Positions 17,009 through 26,275 of a stretch of DNA of 64,000 nucleotides are shown piece after piece (position 1 is the first letter of the stretch; every line of letters begins with the position of its first letter). Source of the DNA: Pseudoflavonifractor sp050943825 (GTDB taxonomy: Bacteria; Bacillota; Clostridia; Oscillospirales; Oscillospiraceae); NCBI RefSeq assembly GCF_050943825.1, contig NZ_JBMNPX010000014.1, positions 7,140-71,139 of the forward strand. The letters run 5' to 3'. The notes below the pieces were generated by a model. That model was not told where the DNA came from. It was given only the letters and a program-made list of their open reading frames with translations, and made no database searches. The translations under genes were made by a program, and so were the position numbers.

Positions 17009-19759
17009 TTAGCGAACCACGTAGACGGTCTTGACAGCGACCCGCTCAGCAGCGGTGCCGCCAGCATTCACGACCTCGACATAGAGCTTGTCGCCGGCCT
17101 CAATGCTCTCCATGGTGGCCTCGGTCATGGTGCCATTGGTCTCGTCAACGATGTACACCTTCTCGGAACCATCATAGGTGTAGGTGCCAGCATTGGTACC
17201 GTCAACAGCCAGGACACCGCCAGCGGGGGCGCCATTAGCCTTATCGGTGCTGGCAACAGCAACCCAGTTGCCGCTCTTAGTCACGGCAGTAGCAGTGGAG
17301 CCAGTGACATAGCCGTTGTCATCCAGAGTGACCTTGAAGAGACCCTTAACAGCATTACCGGAGGAGAAGAGGTTGCTAATGGTGTTGGAGTCAGCGACCA
17401 CAGTGGTGGTAGCAGTGTCACCATTCAGCACGCCCTTGATCTCATAGTAGGTCTTGCCGTTCTCGTAGCGGGAAGCCACAACAGTATCCAGGACGTACAG
17501 GTAGTTGTTCACGCTGGTCTCGCCAGTAGTGGCAGAGGAACCAGTGGCGTCAACGTACACGAAGGGCACGCGGCTGTTGCTGTCCACAGCCAGAGCCACC
17601 TTGGTGTTGGTAGTAGTGGGAGCGGCAGCATAACCGGTGTAAACGGTGAACACGTCCTTGCTATTACTCTTGGTGTGGTACACATAGATGGTAGCGTTGG
17701 TGGCAACCTCGCCGTTCACGGTGGGATTGCCGTTGGTCACGGTAGCAGAGGCAGAAGTAGCCTTACCACCGGAAACAGTGGTCAGCTCCACCTTGCCGTC
17801 GTTCACCAGATACTTGAAGACAGTTGCATCAATGTTACCAGTGGTGGAAGAATCGGTAACGCCATAGTACTTCACGGAGTTAGCGCTGGTGGTATTAGCA
17901 CCATTAGCGGCGAACTCACTGTCAATGGTAGTACCGGTCTTGACAACCTTGTCGCCATTGACCTTGGAAATCACAACAGTCTCAGTGGTGCCGTCAGCGT
18001 AGAGAATCTTGGCCTCCAGGCTGTTGGCAGCGGCGTCAACGCCCTGGCCCACAACCCAAGCGGTCTTGAGAATCACGCCGTAGTTGCTGGCGCTCTCCAC
18101 AACGTTGTCGATGGCAATGATGTTGCCGTTGTTGTCCAGGTAAGCAACAGCGTCCACATTGAACTTGCCGTTGCTCAGATAGGTGGACACGGAGCTGCCA
18201 GCCACGCTGCAGGTAGCCAGGCCGGACTGACCATAGTAGGTACCGTTCAGCAGGATCTGAGCAGTGGCGCCGGTGCCCTTGCTGCCGGTCACGGTGCCGG
18301 ACACGGTAGCGGCCTTCTCAATGTAGAAGTTGCCCTCGCCGTCCTTGTAGTAGAGGACGATGTCGTCCTTGGCCAGGCCCTCGTAGCCATTGACCTTGGA
18401 AACCTCGACATTGCTGATGCCCAGGCCGGAGATGGTGACCTTCTCCTTACCATCGGAAGCATCGGTCTTCACAACAGGAGCACTGCCCACCTTGGCGACG
18501 GACTTGCTGATGATGTTGATGATCTCCACCACACCGTCGTTATCGGTGTCGTAGAGGGTGACCAGATCGCCCTTGGTGATGTTAGTCAGAGCCACGTCCA
18601 GAGTATTGGAGCTCTGAGCGGTAGCCCAAGTAGTGACAGCGCCGGAAGCAGAGAACTGATTCACGGTGATGGCGCTGATAGTGGTGGTCGCGTCGAGACC
18701 GTTGTCCTTCAGGAACTTCAGGGCGGTGCCGTCCTTGGTGACAACGCCGGAGGTCAGGTTGTCAGGAACCTCAACGCCAGTGGTAGCATTCACCAGAGCA
18801 GAAGAGGAAACAACCTTATTGCTGGCATTGACATAGAAGGTGATGGACTTACCAACATTCACGCTGGAAGCAGCCAGGTTGGTCAGGCCAGAGGGAATCT
18901 CATCGGACACGCTGCCGTCATTGTCCATATCCAGGCCGGAAGTAACGGTAGCAGTAGCGATCTTGCCAGAAGCAGAAACGCTGTTCAGAGTGGCAACAGT
19001 CTTGGTCAGGCCGTTGAACATGGTGGCGGCCAGGCTGGGCTGAGCGGTGTAGCTCTGGATGTACTGAGTGCCCATATCCCACTGATAGTTGGGCTTCTGG
19101 TTCTGAACGAACAGGGCGTTGAAGATCATCTGAGCGGCGTTGTCGCGGGTCAGAGGATCAGTAGCCTTCACGTCCAGACCCTTGGTCAGGGAACGGAGGG
19201 TAGTGGTGTACTTGGTGGCAGAAGCGGTGTCATAGAACATGGTGGTCTGAGCATCACGCATGATGTTGGTGGACCAGTTGGCATCGCCCTGATAGCCGCG
19301 GTCGTCGGCGTCATAGCCGATGGCGACCAGCAGCATCTTGGCAGCCTGGACAACGGTCACAGGCTCGGTGGGGAAGAAGTGACCCTGGCCGTCGCCGGTG
19401 ATGATGCCGTTGGCGTAGCAGTACTTGATGTAGCCCTCGGCCCAGCTGGTGTCGATGTCGGTCAGGTCGGTCTTGGTGCCCTCAAAAGCACTCTGGTCGA
19501 CATTACCCATCAGCATCATGGTGATGAGCTTGGCCATGGTGGCACGGTCCACGGTCTCGCTGGGAGCGTAGGAACCGTCGGGCTTGCCCTCGATGATGCC
19601 CAGGTCGACCATCAGGGAGACGGCTTCCTGGTTGGTGATCTGATCAGAGTCGGTCAGATCAGCGTAGGTCTTGTCCGCAGCGCCGGCGCCGATGACCATC
19701 ATGCCCAGGAGCATGACGGAGGCCAGAGCCAGACTGAGGACCCGCTTGAGGTTTCTCAT
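17009..19759 (-). CDS. S-layer-type protein C with SLH domains
   Basis: A 916-residue secreted protein with the family signal peptide (cleavage near AGAA) and three SLH modules to about residue 225. It is most like B there, including the insertion of TTTLRSLTKGLDVKATDPLTRDNAAQ. The long beta-rich body differs from A, B and D. Unlike them it has no terminal TITVTAEDGT-type beta-sandwich, and ends after a segment KVYIVDETNGTMTEATMESI and KTVYVVR, making it the shortest of the four. The upstream side carries the repeat-hairpin-leader module and no strong promoter. Confidence 0.9.
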   Translation of the reverse strand: MRNLKRVLSLALASVMLLGMMVIGAGAADKTYADLTDSDQITNQEAVSLMVDLGIIEGKPDGSYAPSETVDRATMAKLITMMLMGNVDQSAFEGTKTDLTDIDTSWAEGYIKYCYANGIITGDGQGHFFPTEPVTVVQAAKMLLVAIGYDADDRGYQGDANWSTNIMRDAQTTMFYDTASATKYTTTLRSLTKGLDVKATDPLTRDNAAQMIFNALFVQNQKPNYQWDMGTQYIQSYTAQPSLAATMFNGLTKTVATLNSVSASGKIATATVTSGLDMDNDGSVSDEIPSGLTNLAASSVNVGKSITFYVNASNKVVSSSALVNATTGVEVPDNLTSGVVTKDGTALKFLKDNGLDATTTISAITVNQFSASGAVTTWATAQSSNTLDVALTNITKGDLVTLYDTDNDGVVEIINIISKSVAKVGSAPVVKTDASDGKEKVTISGLGISNVEVSKVNGYEGLAKDDIVLYYKDGEGNFYIEKAATVSGTVTGSKGTGATAQILLNGTYYGQSGLATCSVAGSSVSTYLSNGKFNVDAVAYLDNNGNIIAIDNVVESASNYGVILKTAWVVGQGVDAAANSLEAKILYADGTTETVVISKVNGDKVVKTGTTIDSEFAANGANTTSANSVKYYGVTDSSTTGNIDATVFKYLVNDGKVELTTVSGGKATSASATVTNGNPTVNGEVATNATIYVYHTKSNSKDVFTVYTGYAAAPTTTNTKVALAVDSNSRVPFVYVDATGSSATTGETSVNNYLYVLDTVVASRYENGKTYYEIKGVLNGDTATTTVVADSNTISNLFSSGNAVKGLFKVTLDDNGYVTGSTATAVTKSGNWVAVASTDKANGAPAGGVLAVDGTNAGTYTYDGSEKVYIVDETNGTMTEATMESIEAGDKLYVEVVNAGGTAAERVAVKTVYVVR

Positions 19760-19850
19760 TTGGAAATTCCTCCTTCTAAAATTTTGAGTTTTGGGTCGAA
19801 AACAACCGCTCAGGGTCGTATAACGCCCCTTTCAGTCGAAATTAAACTCC

Positions 19851-19888
19851 AAAAAGGGGGCACTTTTCTGTGAAAGCGCCCCCTTTTT
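19851..19888 (-). terminator. Terminator-like hairpin upstream of S-layer gene C
   Basis: The same element as at gene B, with one mismatch in the stem (GGGGGCACTTT against AAAGCGCCCCC). It lies about 95 bp before the gene C start. Between hairpin and gene are the conserved leader (TTTCGACTGAAAGGGGCG, then TTATACGACCCTGAGCGG) and ribosome site. Confidence 0.6.
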
Positions 19889-19905
19889 GGAGAAAAATGT
19901 TTGGT

Positions 19906-20014
19906 TGGTAGACATTTGGTAGACACGCTCTTTAAGAAAGCAGAAATTAAAAAGCCGCAAAGCCTTGCGCACCAATGGATTCAGCGGAACAAACTGGTAG
20001 ACATTTGGTAGACA
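19906..20014 (-). repeat. Paired 20-bp repeats upstream of S-layer gene C
   Basis: TGGTAGACATTTGGTAGACA (the minus-strand form of the gene B repeat) at 19906-19925 and 19995-20014, 89 bp apart, with the shared inner segment CAATGGATTCAGCGG. Confidence 0.75.
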
Positions 20015-20215
20015 TGCCCTGCTATTCTCTATAAAATGTACCGGAACATGAAGCGCTCCAATTTCCAGGACAATCATCAACGGAGATTTGTTTAAAAGGA
20101 ATAAAACTGGCTGGAAAAGGACATAGTGAGACCAGAGAAACGGAAAGAAACGGAAAAATAAGGGGGTGAAAAGTATGAAAATCAAATTATGAAGCCGGGG
20201 ATATTGTAAAATTAC

Positions 20216-20244
20216 TTTGATTTTACATGAGACTATGTTATAAT
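20216..20244 (+). promoter_or_regulatory. Promoter of murA
   Basis: -10 TATAAT at 20239-20244 with TTTGAT 17 bp upstream (20216-20221). It implies a leader of about 190 bases before murA, containing GC-rich inverted repeats (for example GCGGAATGTCCTGCCGC) of unknown role. Confidence 0.55.
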
Positions 20245-20445
20245 ATCTACGACTGACATGAGTCCTCATGCCGCGCCGGAAAAACAGCGAGTTGCTCCCC
20301 GCTTAGAAGGAGTACGGCGGAATGTCCTGCCGCCCTGTATGTGCGGCGGCCAAATATAATTTGAACTGTATGGGCCGGGTTCTGACCGGCTTGCTGACTC
20401 AACAGGCCGCTTCCGGCCGTGATGGAGAGAATAGAGGGTGCCGTT

Positions 20446-21747
20446 TTGACAAAGTATGTGATTCGCGGCGGTAAGCCGCTTTATGGCGAAATCGATATCA
20501 GCGGCGCTAAAAATGCTGCGGTAGCTATTATCCCCGCTGCACTTTTGGTGGACGGCGTATGCCGTATTGAAAATATCCCCCAGATCAGTGACGTGACGCT
20601 GATCCTCAATATCCTGCAGGAACTGGGTGCCGATGTGCGCACGGTCAACCGTACCACTGTGGACATCGACTGCTCCCACATCCGCAACGCAAAGGTCCCT
20701 AATGAGCTGGCCCGGAAGATTCGCGCCTCCTATTACTTGATCGGCGCACTGCTGGGACGCTTCGGCAGTGCTCAGGTGCCCCCTCCGGGCGGCTGTCATC
20801 TGGGCGACCGCCCCATCGACCAGCACATCAAGGGATTCGTCGCCATGGGGGCTGAGGTGGACGTCAGAGGCGGCTTTGTCAACGCCTGGGTCAAGGACGG
20901 CAAACGCCTCAGCGGCGCCCAGGTCTATCTGGATATCGTCTCTGTGGGCGCAACCATGAACATCATGCTGGCGGCCGCTCTGGCAAACGGCACCACGGTT
21001 ATCGAAAACGCGGCCAAGGAGCCCCATATTGTGGACCTGGCCAACTTCCTCAACTCTATGGGTGCTCAGATCATGGGTGCCGGTACTGACGTGATTAAAA
21101 TCAAGGGTGTGGAGCGCCTCAACGGCGGCACCTATTCCATCATTCCCGACCAGATCGAGGCCGGCACCTATATGGCCGCTGTGGCTGCCACTGGCGGCGA
21201 GGTGCTGATTAAGAATGTTATCCCCAAGCACCTGGAGTGTATCACTGCCAAGCTGGTGGAGACCGGCGTGGACGTGGAAGAGCGGGATGATGCCGTCCTT
21301 GTACGCAGAGATCCCGCAGCAAAGCTGACCCGTACCAACATCAAGACCCTGCCCTATCCCGGGTTCCCCACTGATATGCAGCCTCAGATGGCTGTGGTTC
21401 TCTCCCTTGCGGAGGGCACCAGCGTGGTGACCGAGGGCGTATGGGACAACCGGTATCGCTATGTGGACGAGATCCGCCGGATGGGTGCCCAGTTCCAGGT
21501 GGACGGCAAGGTGGCTGTCATTGAGGGCGTGGACCATCTCACAGGTGCCCCCGTGCGGGCCTGCGATCTGCGGGCCGGTGCGGCCATGGTCATTGCAGGT
21601 CTGGCTGCCCACGGTGTTACGGAGGTGGACTGCATCTACTATATCGAGCGTGGCTACGAGGATATTGTGCGCAAGCTCTCCGGCGTGGGAGCTGATATCC
21701 GCGTCGTGGTAACGCCCGACGAGGACAAGCAGGCTCAGGTCGGATAA
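20446..21747 (+). CDS. murA: UDP-N-acetylglucosamine 1-carboxyvinyltransferase
   Basis: MurA transfers enolpyruvate from PEP to UDP-GlcNAc, the first committed step of peptidoglycan synthesis, in the cytoplasm. The protein has the family start (KYVIRGGKPLYGEIDISGAKNAA) and the two inside-out alpha/beta domains. The catalytic loop PPPGGCHLGDRPIDQHI has the active-site Cys at residue 117, so fosfomycin sensitivity is expected. The TTG at 20446 is preferred: GAGGG sits 7 bases upstream and the protein then starts where family members do; GTG 20419 or ATG 20422 would add 8-9 residues. 433 residues, normal length. A terminator follows. Confidence 0.95.
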   Translation: MTKYVIRGGKPLYGEIDISGAKNAAVAIIPAALLVDGVCRIENIPQISDVTLILNILQELGADVRTVNRTTVDIDCSHIRNAKVPNELARKIRASYYLIGALLGRFGSAQVPPPGGCHLGDRPIDQHIKGFVAMGAEVDVRGGFVNAWVKDGKRLSGAQVYLDIVSVGATMNIMLAAALANGTTVIENAAKEPHIVDLANFLNSMGAQIMGAGTDVIKIKGVERLNGGTYSIIPDQIEAGTYMAAVAATGGEVLIKNVIPKHLECITAKLVETGVDVEERDDAVLVRRDPAAKLTRTNIKTLPYPGFPTDMQPQMAVVLSLAEGTSVVTEGVWDNRYRYVDEIRRMGAQFQVDGKVAVIEGVDHLTGAPVRACDLRAGAAMVIAGLAAHGVTEVDCIYYIERGYEDIVRKLSGVGADIRVVVTPDEDKQAQVG

Positions 21748-21761
21748 TCAAACAGTCTCAA

Positions 21762-21794
21762 GGGGCGGCGGCGGTAAGCTGCCGCCCCGTTTTT
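21762..21794 (+). terminator. Terminator after murA
   Basis: GGGGCGGC / GCCGCCCC stem followed by GTTTTTAT. Confidence 0.7.
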
Positions 21795-21883
21795 ATGCCT
21801 TCGCAGCTGCGGGAACAGAGCAGGGAAAAAGCGGCACGGCCGCAGCTGTTCACCCCAGCAGACATTACATAGGAGAGATTCAC

Positions 21884-22672
21884 TTGCTGTCATTGACCAC
21901 CCTTGCCAGCGGCTCCAGCGGCAACTGCCTGCTGGTGTCCGACGGAGAAACCCATATTCTGATTGACGCGGGCATCTCCGCCCGGCGGATTACCAAGAGC
22001 CTGCGGGAATTGGGCATGGAACCCGGCCAGCTCTCCGGTATCCTCATTACTCACGAGCACTCCGACCATATCTGCGGCCTGACCACCCTGACCAAGCAGT
22101 TTGCTGTACCGGTATATGCCAGCCGGGGCACCGGGCGGCAGCTGTGCTACCGGATTGGCTTTTTGGAGGAGCATCTCCGGGCCTTTACGGCTGGCACTGA
22201 CCTTGAAATCGGCGGCCTGACTGTGGGAACCTTCCCCACTCCCCACGATACAGCAGAGAGCGTGGGCTATACGGTATCCGCCGGAGGCCGGAAAGCGGCT
22301 GTGGTCACGGACCTGGGCAGAGTCACTGAGGAGGTGGCCAGAGGGATTCAGGGCGCCAATCTGCTGGTGGCCGAGACCAACTACGACCCGGAGTGGCTTC
22401 AGTCCGGCCCCTACCCGTACTACCTGAAGGAGCGCATCCAGGGGGACTGGGGGCATCTCTCCAACCAGGCCGGGGCTGAGCTGGCCTGTTCTGCCGTGGA
22501 AAATGGGGCAAGCACCGTGATTCTGGCCCACCTCTCCAAAGAGAACAACACCCCTGCCAGAGCTTATGACACAGTATGTCTTGCCATGGAGCGCAGGGGT
22601 ATCCGCCCGGGCATTGATGTGCGGCTGGAGGTGGCGCCCAGAAGCGAGACCGGACCCCGCTGTGAGGTGTAA
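21884..22672 (+). CDS. walJ: WalJ/YycJ metallo-beta-lactamase-fold hydrolase
   Basis: A 262-residue protein of the metallo-beta-lactamase fold with the metal motif THEHSDH (residues 56-62), the N-terminal LASGSSGNCLLV signature of YycJ, and later metal ligands (VTDLGR, ILAHLSKENN). WalJ is a predicted nuclease linked to coordination of DNA replication and cell division, and normally belongs to the walRK-yycHI operon. It starts with TTG, with AGGAGAG 7 bases upstream. It is followed after 2 bases by rlmH, the usual order. Its separation from the YycI-like gene by about 20 kb is unusual. Confidence 0.88.
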   Translation: MLSLTTLASGSSGNCLLVSDGETHILIDAGISARRITKSLRELGMEPGQLSGILITHEHSDHICGLTTLTKQFAVPVYASRGTGRQLCYRIGFLEEHLRAFTAGTDLEIGGLTVGTFPTPHDTAESVGYTVSAGGRKAAVVTDLGRVTEEVARGIQGANLLVAETNYDPEWLQSGPYPYYLKERIQGDWGHLSNQAGAELACSAVENGASTVILAHLSKENNTPARAYDTVCLAMERRGIRPGIDVRLEVAPRSETGPRCEV

Positions 22673-22674
22673 AA

Positions 22675-23157
22675 ATGCTGGGAATTCAAGTAATCTGTGT
22701 AGGAAAGCTGAAGGAAAAGTTCTATATTGAGGCTGCCGCCGAATATGCCAAGCGGCTGGGCGGCTACTGCAAATTCCAGCTCACCGAGCTGCCCGAGGAG
22801 CGGCTGCCCGACAGTCCCTCCCAGGCCCAGATCGACGCCGCCCTGCGGAAGGAGGCCGACGCAATCCTTCAGCGCCTGCCCAAGGGCAGTGCCGTCACCG
22901 CGCTGTGCGTGGAGGGCAAGGGCCTCTCCAGCGAGGAGCTGAGCCGCCGCATGACCGATTGGGCCGGGCAGGGCCGCAGCCAGCTCTGCTTTATCATCGG
23001 CTCCTCCTACGGCCTCCATCCCGCTGTCAAGGAGCGGGCCGACCTGCGTATGTCCATGTCCAGAATGACCTTTCCACACCATCTGGCCAGAGTCATGCTG
23101 CTGGAGCAGCTCTACCGCGGCTTTAAAATCGCGGAGGGCTCCAGCTACCACAAATAG
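22675..23157 (+). CDS. rlmH: 23S rRNA (pseudouridine-1915 N3)-methyltransferase RlmH
   Basis: A 160-residue SPOUT-family enzyme methylating pseudouridine 1915 in helix 69 of 23S rRNA. It shows the SAM-binding knot elements (FIIGSSYGLHPAVKERAD, then LRMSMSRMTFPHHLARVMLLEQLYR) and the invariant C-terminal YHK. The length is typical. It is immediately downstream of walJ, as in many Firmicutes. Confidence 0.95.
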   Translation: MLGIQVICVGKLKEKFYIEAAAEYAKRLGGYCKFQLTELPEERLPDSPSQAQIDAALRKEADAILQRLPKGSAVTALCVEGKGLSSEELSRRMTDWAGQGRSQLCFIIGSSYGLHPAVKERADLRMSMSRMTFPHHLARVMLLEQLYRGFKIAEGSSYHK

Positions 23158-23213
23158 CTGCTGCTCCAAGAAAGTGCTGTTTAAAATTTGTATGTAGTTC
23201 TGGACTTCAGGGG

Positions 23214-23242
23214 TGGATAGCAAAGCGGGCTTGTGCTATAAT
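23214..23242 (+). promoter_or_regulatory. Probable promoter of the phospho-sugar mutase
   Basis: -10 TATAAT (23237-23242) with a weak -35 TGGATA 17 bp upstream. Confidence 0.45.
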
Positions 23243-23295
23243 CACAATAGCGGGAACCTGTGATTCCGGAAATTCAGATATTGGAGGTAAGTCCC

Positions 23296-25023
23296 ATGTC
23301 CTATCGTGATATGTATGAGAAATGGCTGGGCAGCCCTGCCCTCAGTGAGGCGGAGAAAGACGAGCTGCGCAGCATCGCCAATGATGAAAAGGAGATCGAA
23401 AGCCGCTTCTTTGCTCCTCTGGAGTTCGGCACCGCCGGACTGCGGGGTACCATGTGCGTGGGACTTCACCAGATGAACGTCCACGTTATCCGCCACGCTA
23501 CCCAGGCCTTTGCCGAGGTCATCAAGGCCGAGGGCCCTGAGGCGGTGGAGCGGGGCGTGGCCATCTGCTACGATTGCCGCAACAATTCCGACCTGTTTGC
23601 CCGGGAGACTGCCTGCGTTATGGCGGCCAACGGCATCAAGGTCCGGCTTTTTGATGCCATGCGTCCCACCCCTGAGGTATCCTTTGCCGTGCGGGAGTAT
23701 CACTGCATCGCCGGAGTCAATGTCACCGCCAGCCACAACCCCAAGGAGTACAACGGCTACAAGGTCTATTGGCAGGACGGCGCCCAGCTGCCCCCCCACC
23801 ACGCCGCCGCCATCGCCGCCAAGATGGAGGAGCTGGACCTGTTCGACTCCATCAAGCGCATGGACTATGACGAGGCGGTCAAGGCCGGCCTCATCACCCT
23901 GATGGGCGCTGAGACCGACGAGAAGTTCCTGTCCAACGTCATGGGTCAGGTCAACGACAAGGCTGCTGTGGACAAGGTGGCCGACACCTTCAAGATGGTC
24001 TACACCCCCTTCCACGGCACTGGCTACAAGCTCATCCCCGAGGCCCTCAAGCGCCTGGGCATGAAGCACGTCATCTGTGTCCCCGATCAGATGGTCATCG
24101 ACGGCAACTTCCCCACTGTGGTCTCCCCCAACCCCGAGAACCCCGAGGGCTTCTACCTGGCTGTGGATCTGGCCAAGAAGGAAGGCGCCGACTTTATCCT
24201 GGGCTCCGACCCCGACGCTGACCGCGTGGGCATCATGGTCAAGAACGACAAGGGTGAGTACATCACCATCACCGGCAACCAGACCGGCGTGCTGCTGCTG
24301 GACTATCTCATCGGCGCCAAGAAGCGCACCGGTAAGATGCCCGAGAAGCCCGTGGCCCTCAAGACCATCGTCACCACCGAGATGGCCCGCAAGGTGGCCG
24401 AGACCAACGGTCTGGCCTGCTACGATACCTTCACCGGCTTCAAGTTCCTGGCCGAGAAGAAGGACAAGCTGGAGAACGCCGGCGAGGGCAAGGTTATCTT
24501 CGCCTACGAGGAGAGCTACGGCTACATGCTGGGCGACTACGTCCGGGACAAGGACGCCGTCACCGCCGCCCTGTCCCTCACCGAGATGGCTGCCTGGTAC
24601 GCCGGTCAGGGCATGACCCTGTACGACGCCCTCCAGAAGTGCTATGAGAAGTACGGCTTCTACGGTGAGAAGACGCTGAACCTGGTCATGCCCGGTCTGG
24701 ACGGCCTGAAGAAGATGGCTGACCTGATGGCCGGTCTGCGGGAGCATCCCCCGGTGGAGATCGCCGGTGTGGCGGTTACCCAGCAGAAGGACTACAAGGA
24801 CGGCTCCGTGGTCAATGTGGCCGACGGCGCCAAGAGCACCATGGAGCTCAGCGGCTCCAACGTGCTGCGCTACGAGATGTCCGACGGTACCAGCCTCATC
24901 GTCCGTCCCTCCGGCACCGAGCCCAAGGTCAAGGTCTACATCCTGGCCAACGGCGCCACCAAGGCCGAGGCCGACGAGAAGGTGGCCAAGTACACCGCTT
25001 GGGCTGAGAGCCTGAAGAAGTAA
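23296..25023 (+). CDS. Phosphoglucomutase/phosphomannomutase family enzyme
   Basis: 575 residues, the length of the PgcA-type alpha-phosphohexomutases. Features in order: sugar-recognition start FGTAGLRGTMCVG, phosphoserine loop TASHNP (Ser146), metal loop SDPDADR, substrate loop YEESYG and the C-terminal phosphate-binding RPSGTEPK. It interconverts hexose 1- and 6-phosphates, feeding UDP-glucose, teichoic acid or glycolipid synthesis. The ATG at 23296 is chosen because GGAGG lies 8 bases upstream; the 12 extra codons of the longer frame have no ribosome site. Monocistronic, with a strong terminator. Confidence 0.93.
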   Translation: MSYRDMYEKWLGSPALSEAEKDELRSIANDEKEIESRFFAPLEFGTAGLRGTMCVGLHQMNVHVIRHATQAFAEVIKAEGPEAVERGVAICYDCRNNSDLFARETACVMAANGIKVRLFDAMRPTPEVSFAVREYHCIAGVNVTASHNPKEYNGYKVYWQDGAQLPPHHAAAIAAKMEELDLFDSIKRMDYDEAVKAGLITLMGAETDEKFLSNVMGQVNDKAAVDKVADTFKMVYTPFHGTGYKLIPEALKRLGMKHVICVPDQMVIDGNFPTVVSPNPENPEGFYLAVDLAKKEGADFILGSDPDADRVGIMVKNDKGEYITITGNQTGVLLLDYLIGAKKRTGKMPEKPVALKTIVTTEMARKVAETNGLACYDTFTGFKFLAEKKDKLENAGEGKVIFAYEESYGYMLGDYVRDKDAVTAALSLTEMAAWYAGQGMTLYDALQKCYEKYGFYGEKTLNLVMPGLDGLKKMADLMAGLREHPPVEIAGVAVTQQKDYKDGSVVNVADGAKSTMELSGSNVLRYEMSDGTSLIVRPSGTEPKVKVYILANGATKAEADEKVAKYTAWAESLKK

Positions 25024-25034
25024 AAAGAGACACG

Positions 25035-25071
25035 AAAAATCCCCACAGGCCCAGGCCTGTGGGGATTTTTT
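25035..25071 (+). terminator. Terminator after the phospho-sugar mutase
   Basis: AAAAATCCCCACAGGC / GCCTGTGGGGATTTTT with a 4-base loop and T run. Confidence 0.9.
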
Positions 25072-25231
25072 TGCGCCCAGCGGGGCGATTATGTCTCTTT
25101 TGTGGAAAGAAAGACGCAGGATGTACGCAGACGGGAAATGAAATGTCCCAAGCTGTACAACAAAGAGGGCCCGGACAGCAAGAGGTGAGGGCGGTATTGA
25201 AGCCACAATGGATTACGAAAGGAGCAATGCT

Positions 25232-26212
25232 ATGAGCACACAGACAGAGCACATCGGCCTTCACCAGTGGGAGAGTACGGACCGGTTTCTCAGGGAGGAC
25301 TTCAACGAGGACAACAGGAAAATTGACCAGGTCGTGGAGGCTGTGGAAAAACAGACACGCCAGACAGCAGACAGCCTTGAGAATATGAGCTACAATGTCT
25401 TCAACCTGCTGCTGCAAAACTACTATGAGGGCAAATACACAGGGTATAAAAAGGCGCTGGTATTTGATGGATTTATGGACAATAAAATGATACAGACGCA
25501 CTCTGACAGCATAACGCTTCATAGCAACAGACTGATTGTAAATGCAGCGGGACAGGAGAACCTGATCGTGGAGGCAGGCTCGGAGTGGATTCAAAGCGGA
25601 ACCAGTCCTGCCGTTGCAGCCGGTGGGGGCGGAAGCATATATGGTATTGTGGTAAGCTTTCTCAACGAAACGGGCAACAAACAACCAGTGCCGTGCCAGG
25701 TCTATTGCGCTGCCCGCCAAGTTGCGAGCTTTACATTTCAGGTTCCCACCGGAGCCACACAACAGACCTTTGAATTAGAAGAAGAATTTTCTGTCTCAGA
25801 GGGTGACCAGCTGTCCATACAGCTTACCGGCCTGAACAGCCAGCTGATGGCGAAAGGCGGCAAGATTTCTACTTACCAGCTTGCAGTTACCTTTCTCTGC
25901 CGGTCCAGCGCCGGAAGTACGGGACAGATGATGACCGTTCCTTTTGCGCTTCCGGGCGGTACGGTTCAGGTGTGGCTCCGCCACAAGGACTGCTCTGTGG
26001 CACTTGCTCTGGACAGTACGGATGGAAAACATCTCCCCCTGACTGTCTCCAGTGCGGAGAGTGCGTGGAATCTGCAGCGTGAAGCCTGCACCGAGACAGT
26101 ATTTACACTGGAACAGCTTTGCATGGAAGGCGATTACACCCTCTCCATGGAGATTACCCGCACAGGTAAAGATGACGGGCTTGTTTACGATTACGGTCTG
26201 CTCTGCATATAA
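25232..26212 (+). CDS. Tail-fibre-like protein, copy 4 (longer C-terminus)
   Basis: A 326-residue protein sharing the conserved start (MSTQTEHIGLHQWESTDRFL, then REDFNEDNRKID) but with a different and larger C-terminal part. A linker follows (EAVEKQTRQTADSLENM, helix-forming). Then come two beta-sandwich-like regions, one with GGGGSIYGIVVSFLNE and VPCQVYCAARQVASFTF, the other with VWLRHKDCSVALAL. There is no YGVK end and no companion ORF. GAAAGGAGCAATGCT precedes the ATG at 25232. It converges on S-layer gene D. The DNA upstream of this copy and of copy 1 is also recognisably similar. Function unknown. Confidence 0.6.
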   Translation: MSTQTEHIGLHQWESTDRFLREDFNEDNRKIDQVVEAVEKQTRQTADSLENMSYNVFNLLLQNYYEGKYTGYKKALVFDGFMDNKMIQTHSDSITLHSNRLIVNAAGQENLIVEAGSEWIQSGTSPAVAAGGGGSIYGIVVSFLNETGNKQPVPCQVYCAARQVASFTFQVPTGATQQTFELEEEFSVSEGDQLSIQLTGLNSQLMAKGGKISTYQLAVTFLCRSSAGSTGQMMTVPFALPGGTVQVWLRHKDCSVALALDSTDGKHLPLTVSSAESAWNLQREACTETVFTLEQLCMEGDYTLSMEITRTGKDDGLVYDYGLLCI

Positions 26213-26255
26213 GCAAAAGAATCCCCGGGCCAAAAGCCCGGGGATTCTTTTTTGC
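26213..26255. terminator. Bidirectional terminator between copy 4 and S-layer gene D
   Basis: GCAAAAGAATCCCCGGGC / GCCCGGGGATTCTTTTTTGC stem with A and T tracts. Confidence 0.88.
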
Positions 26256-26275
26256 TTGCTGCGCCCTGTCGCTGA

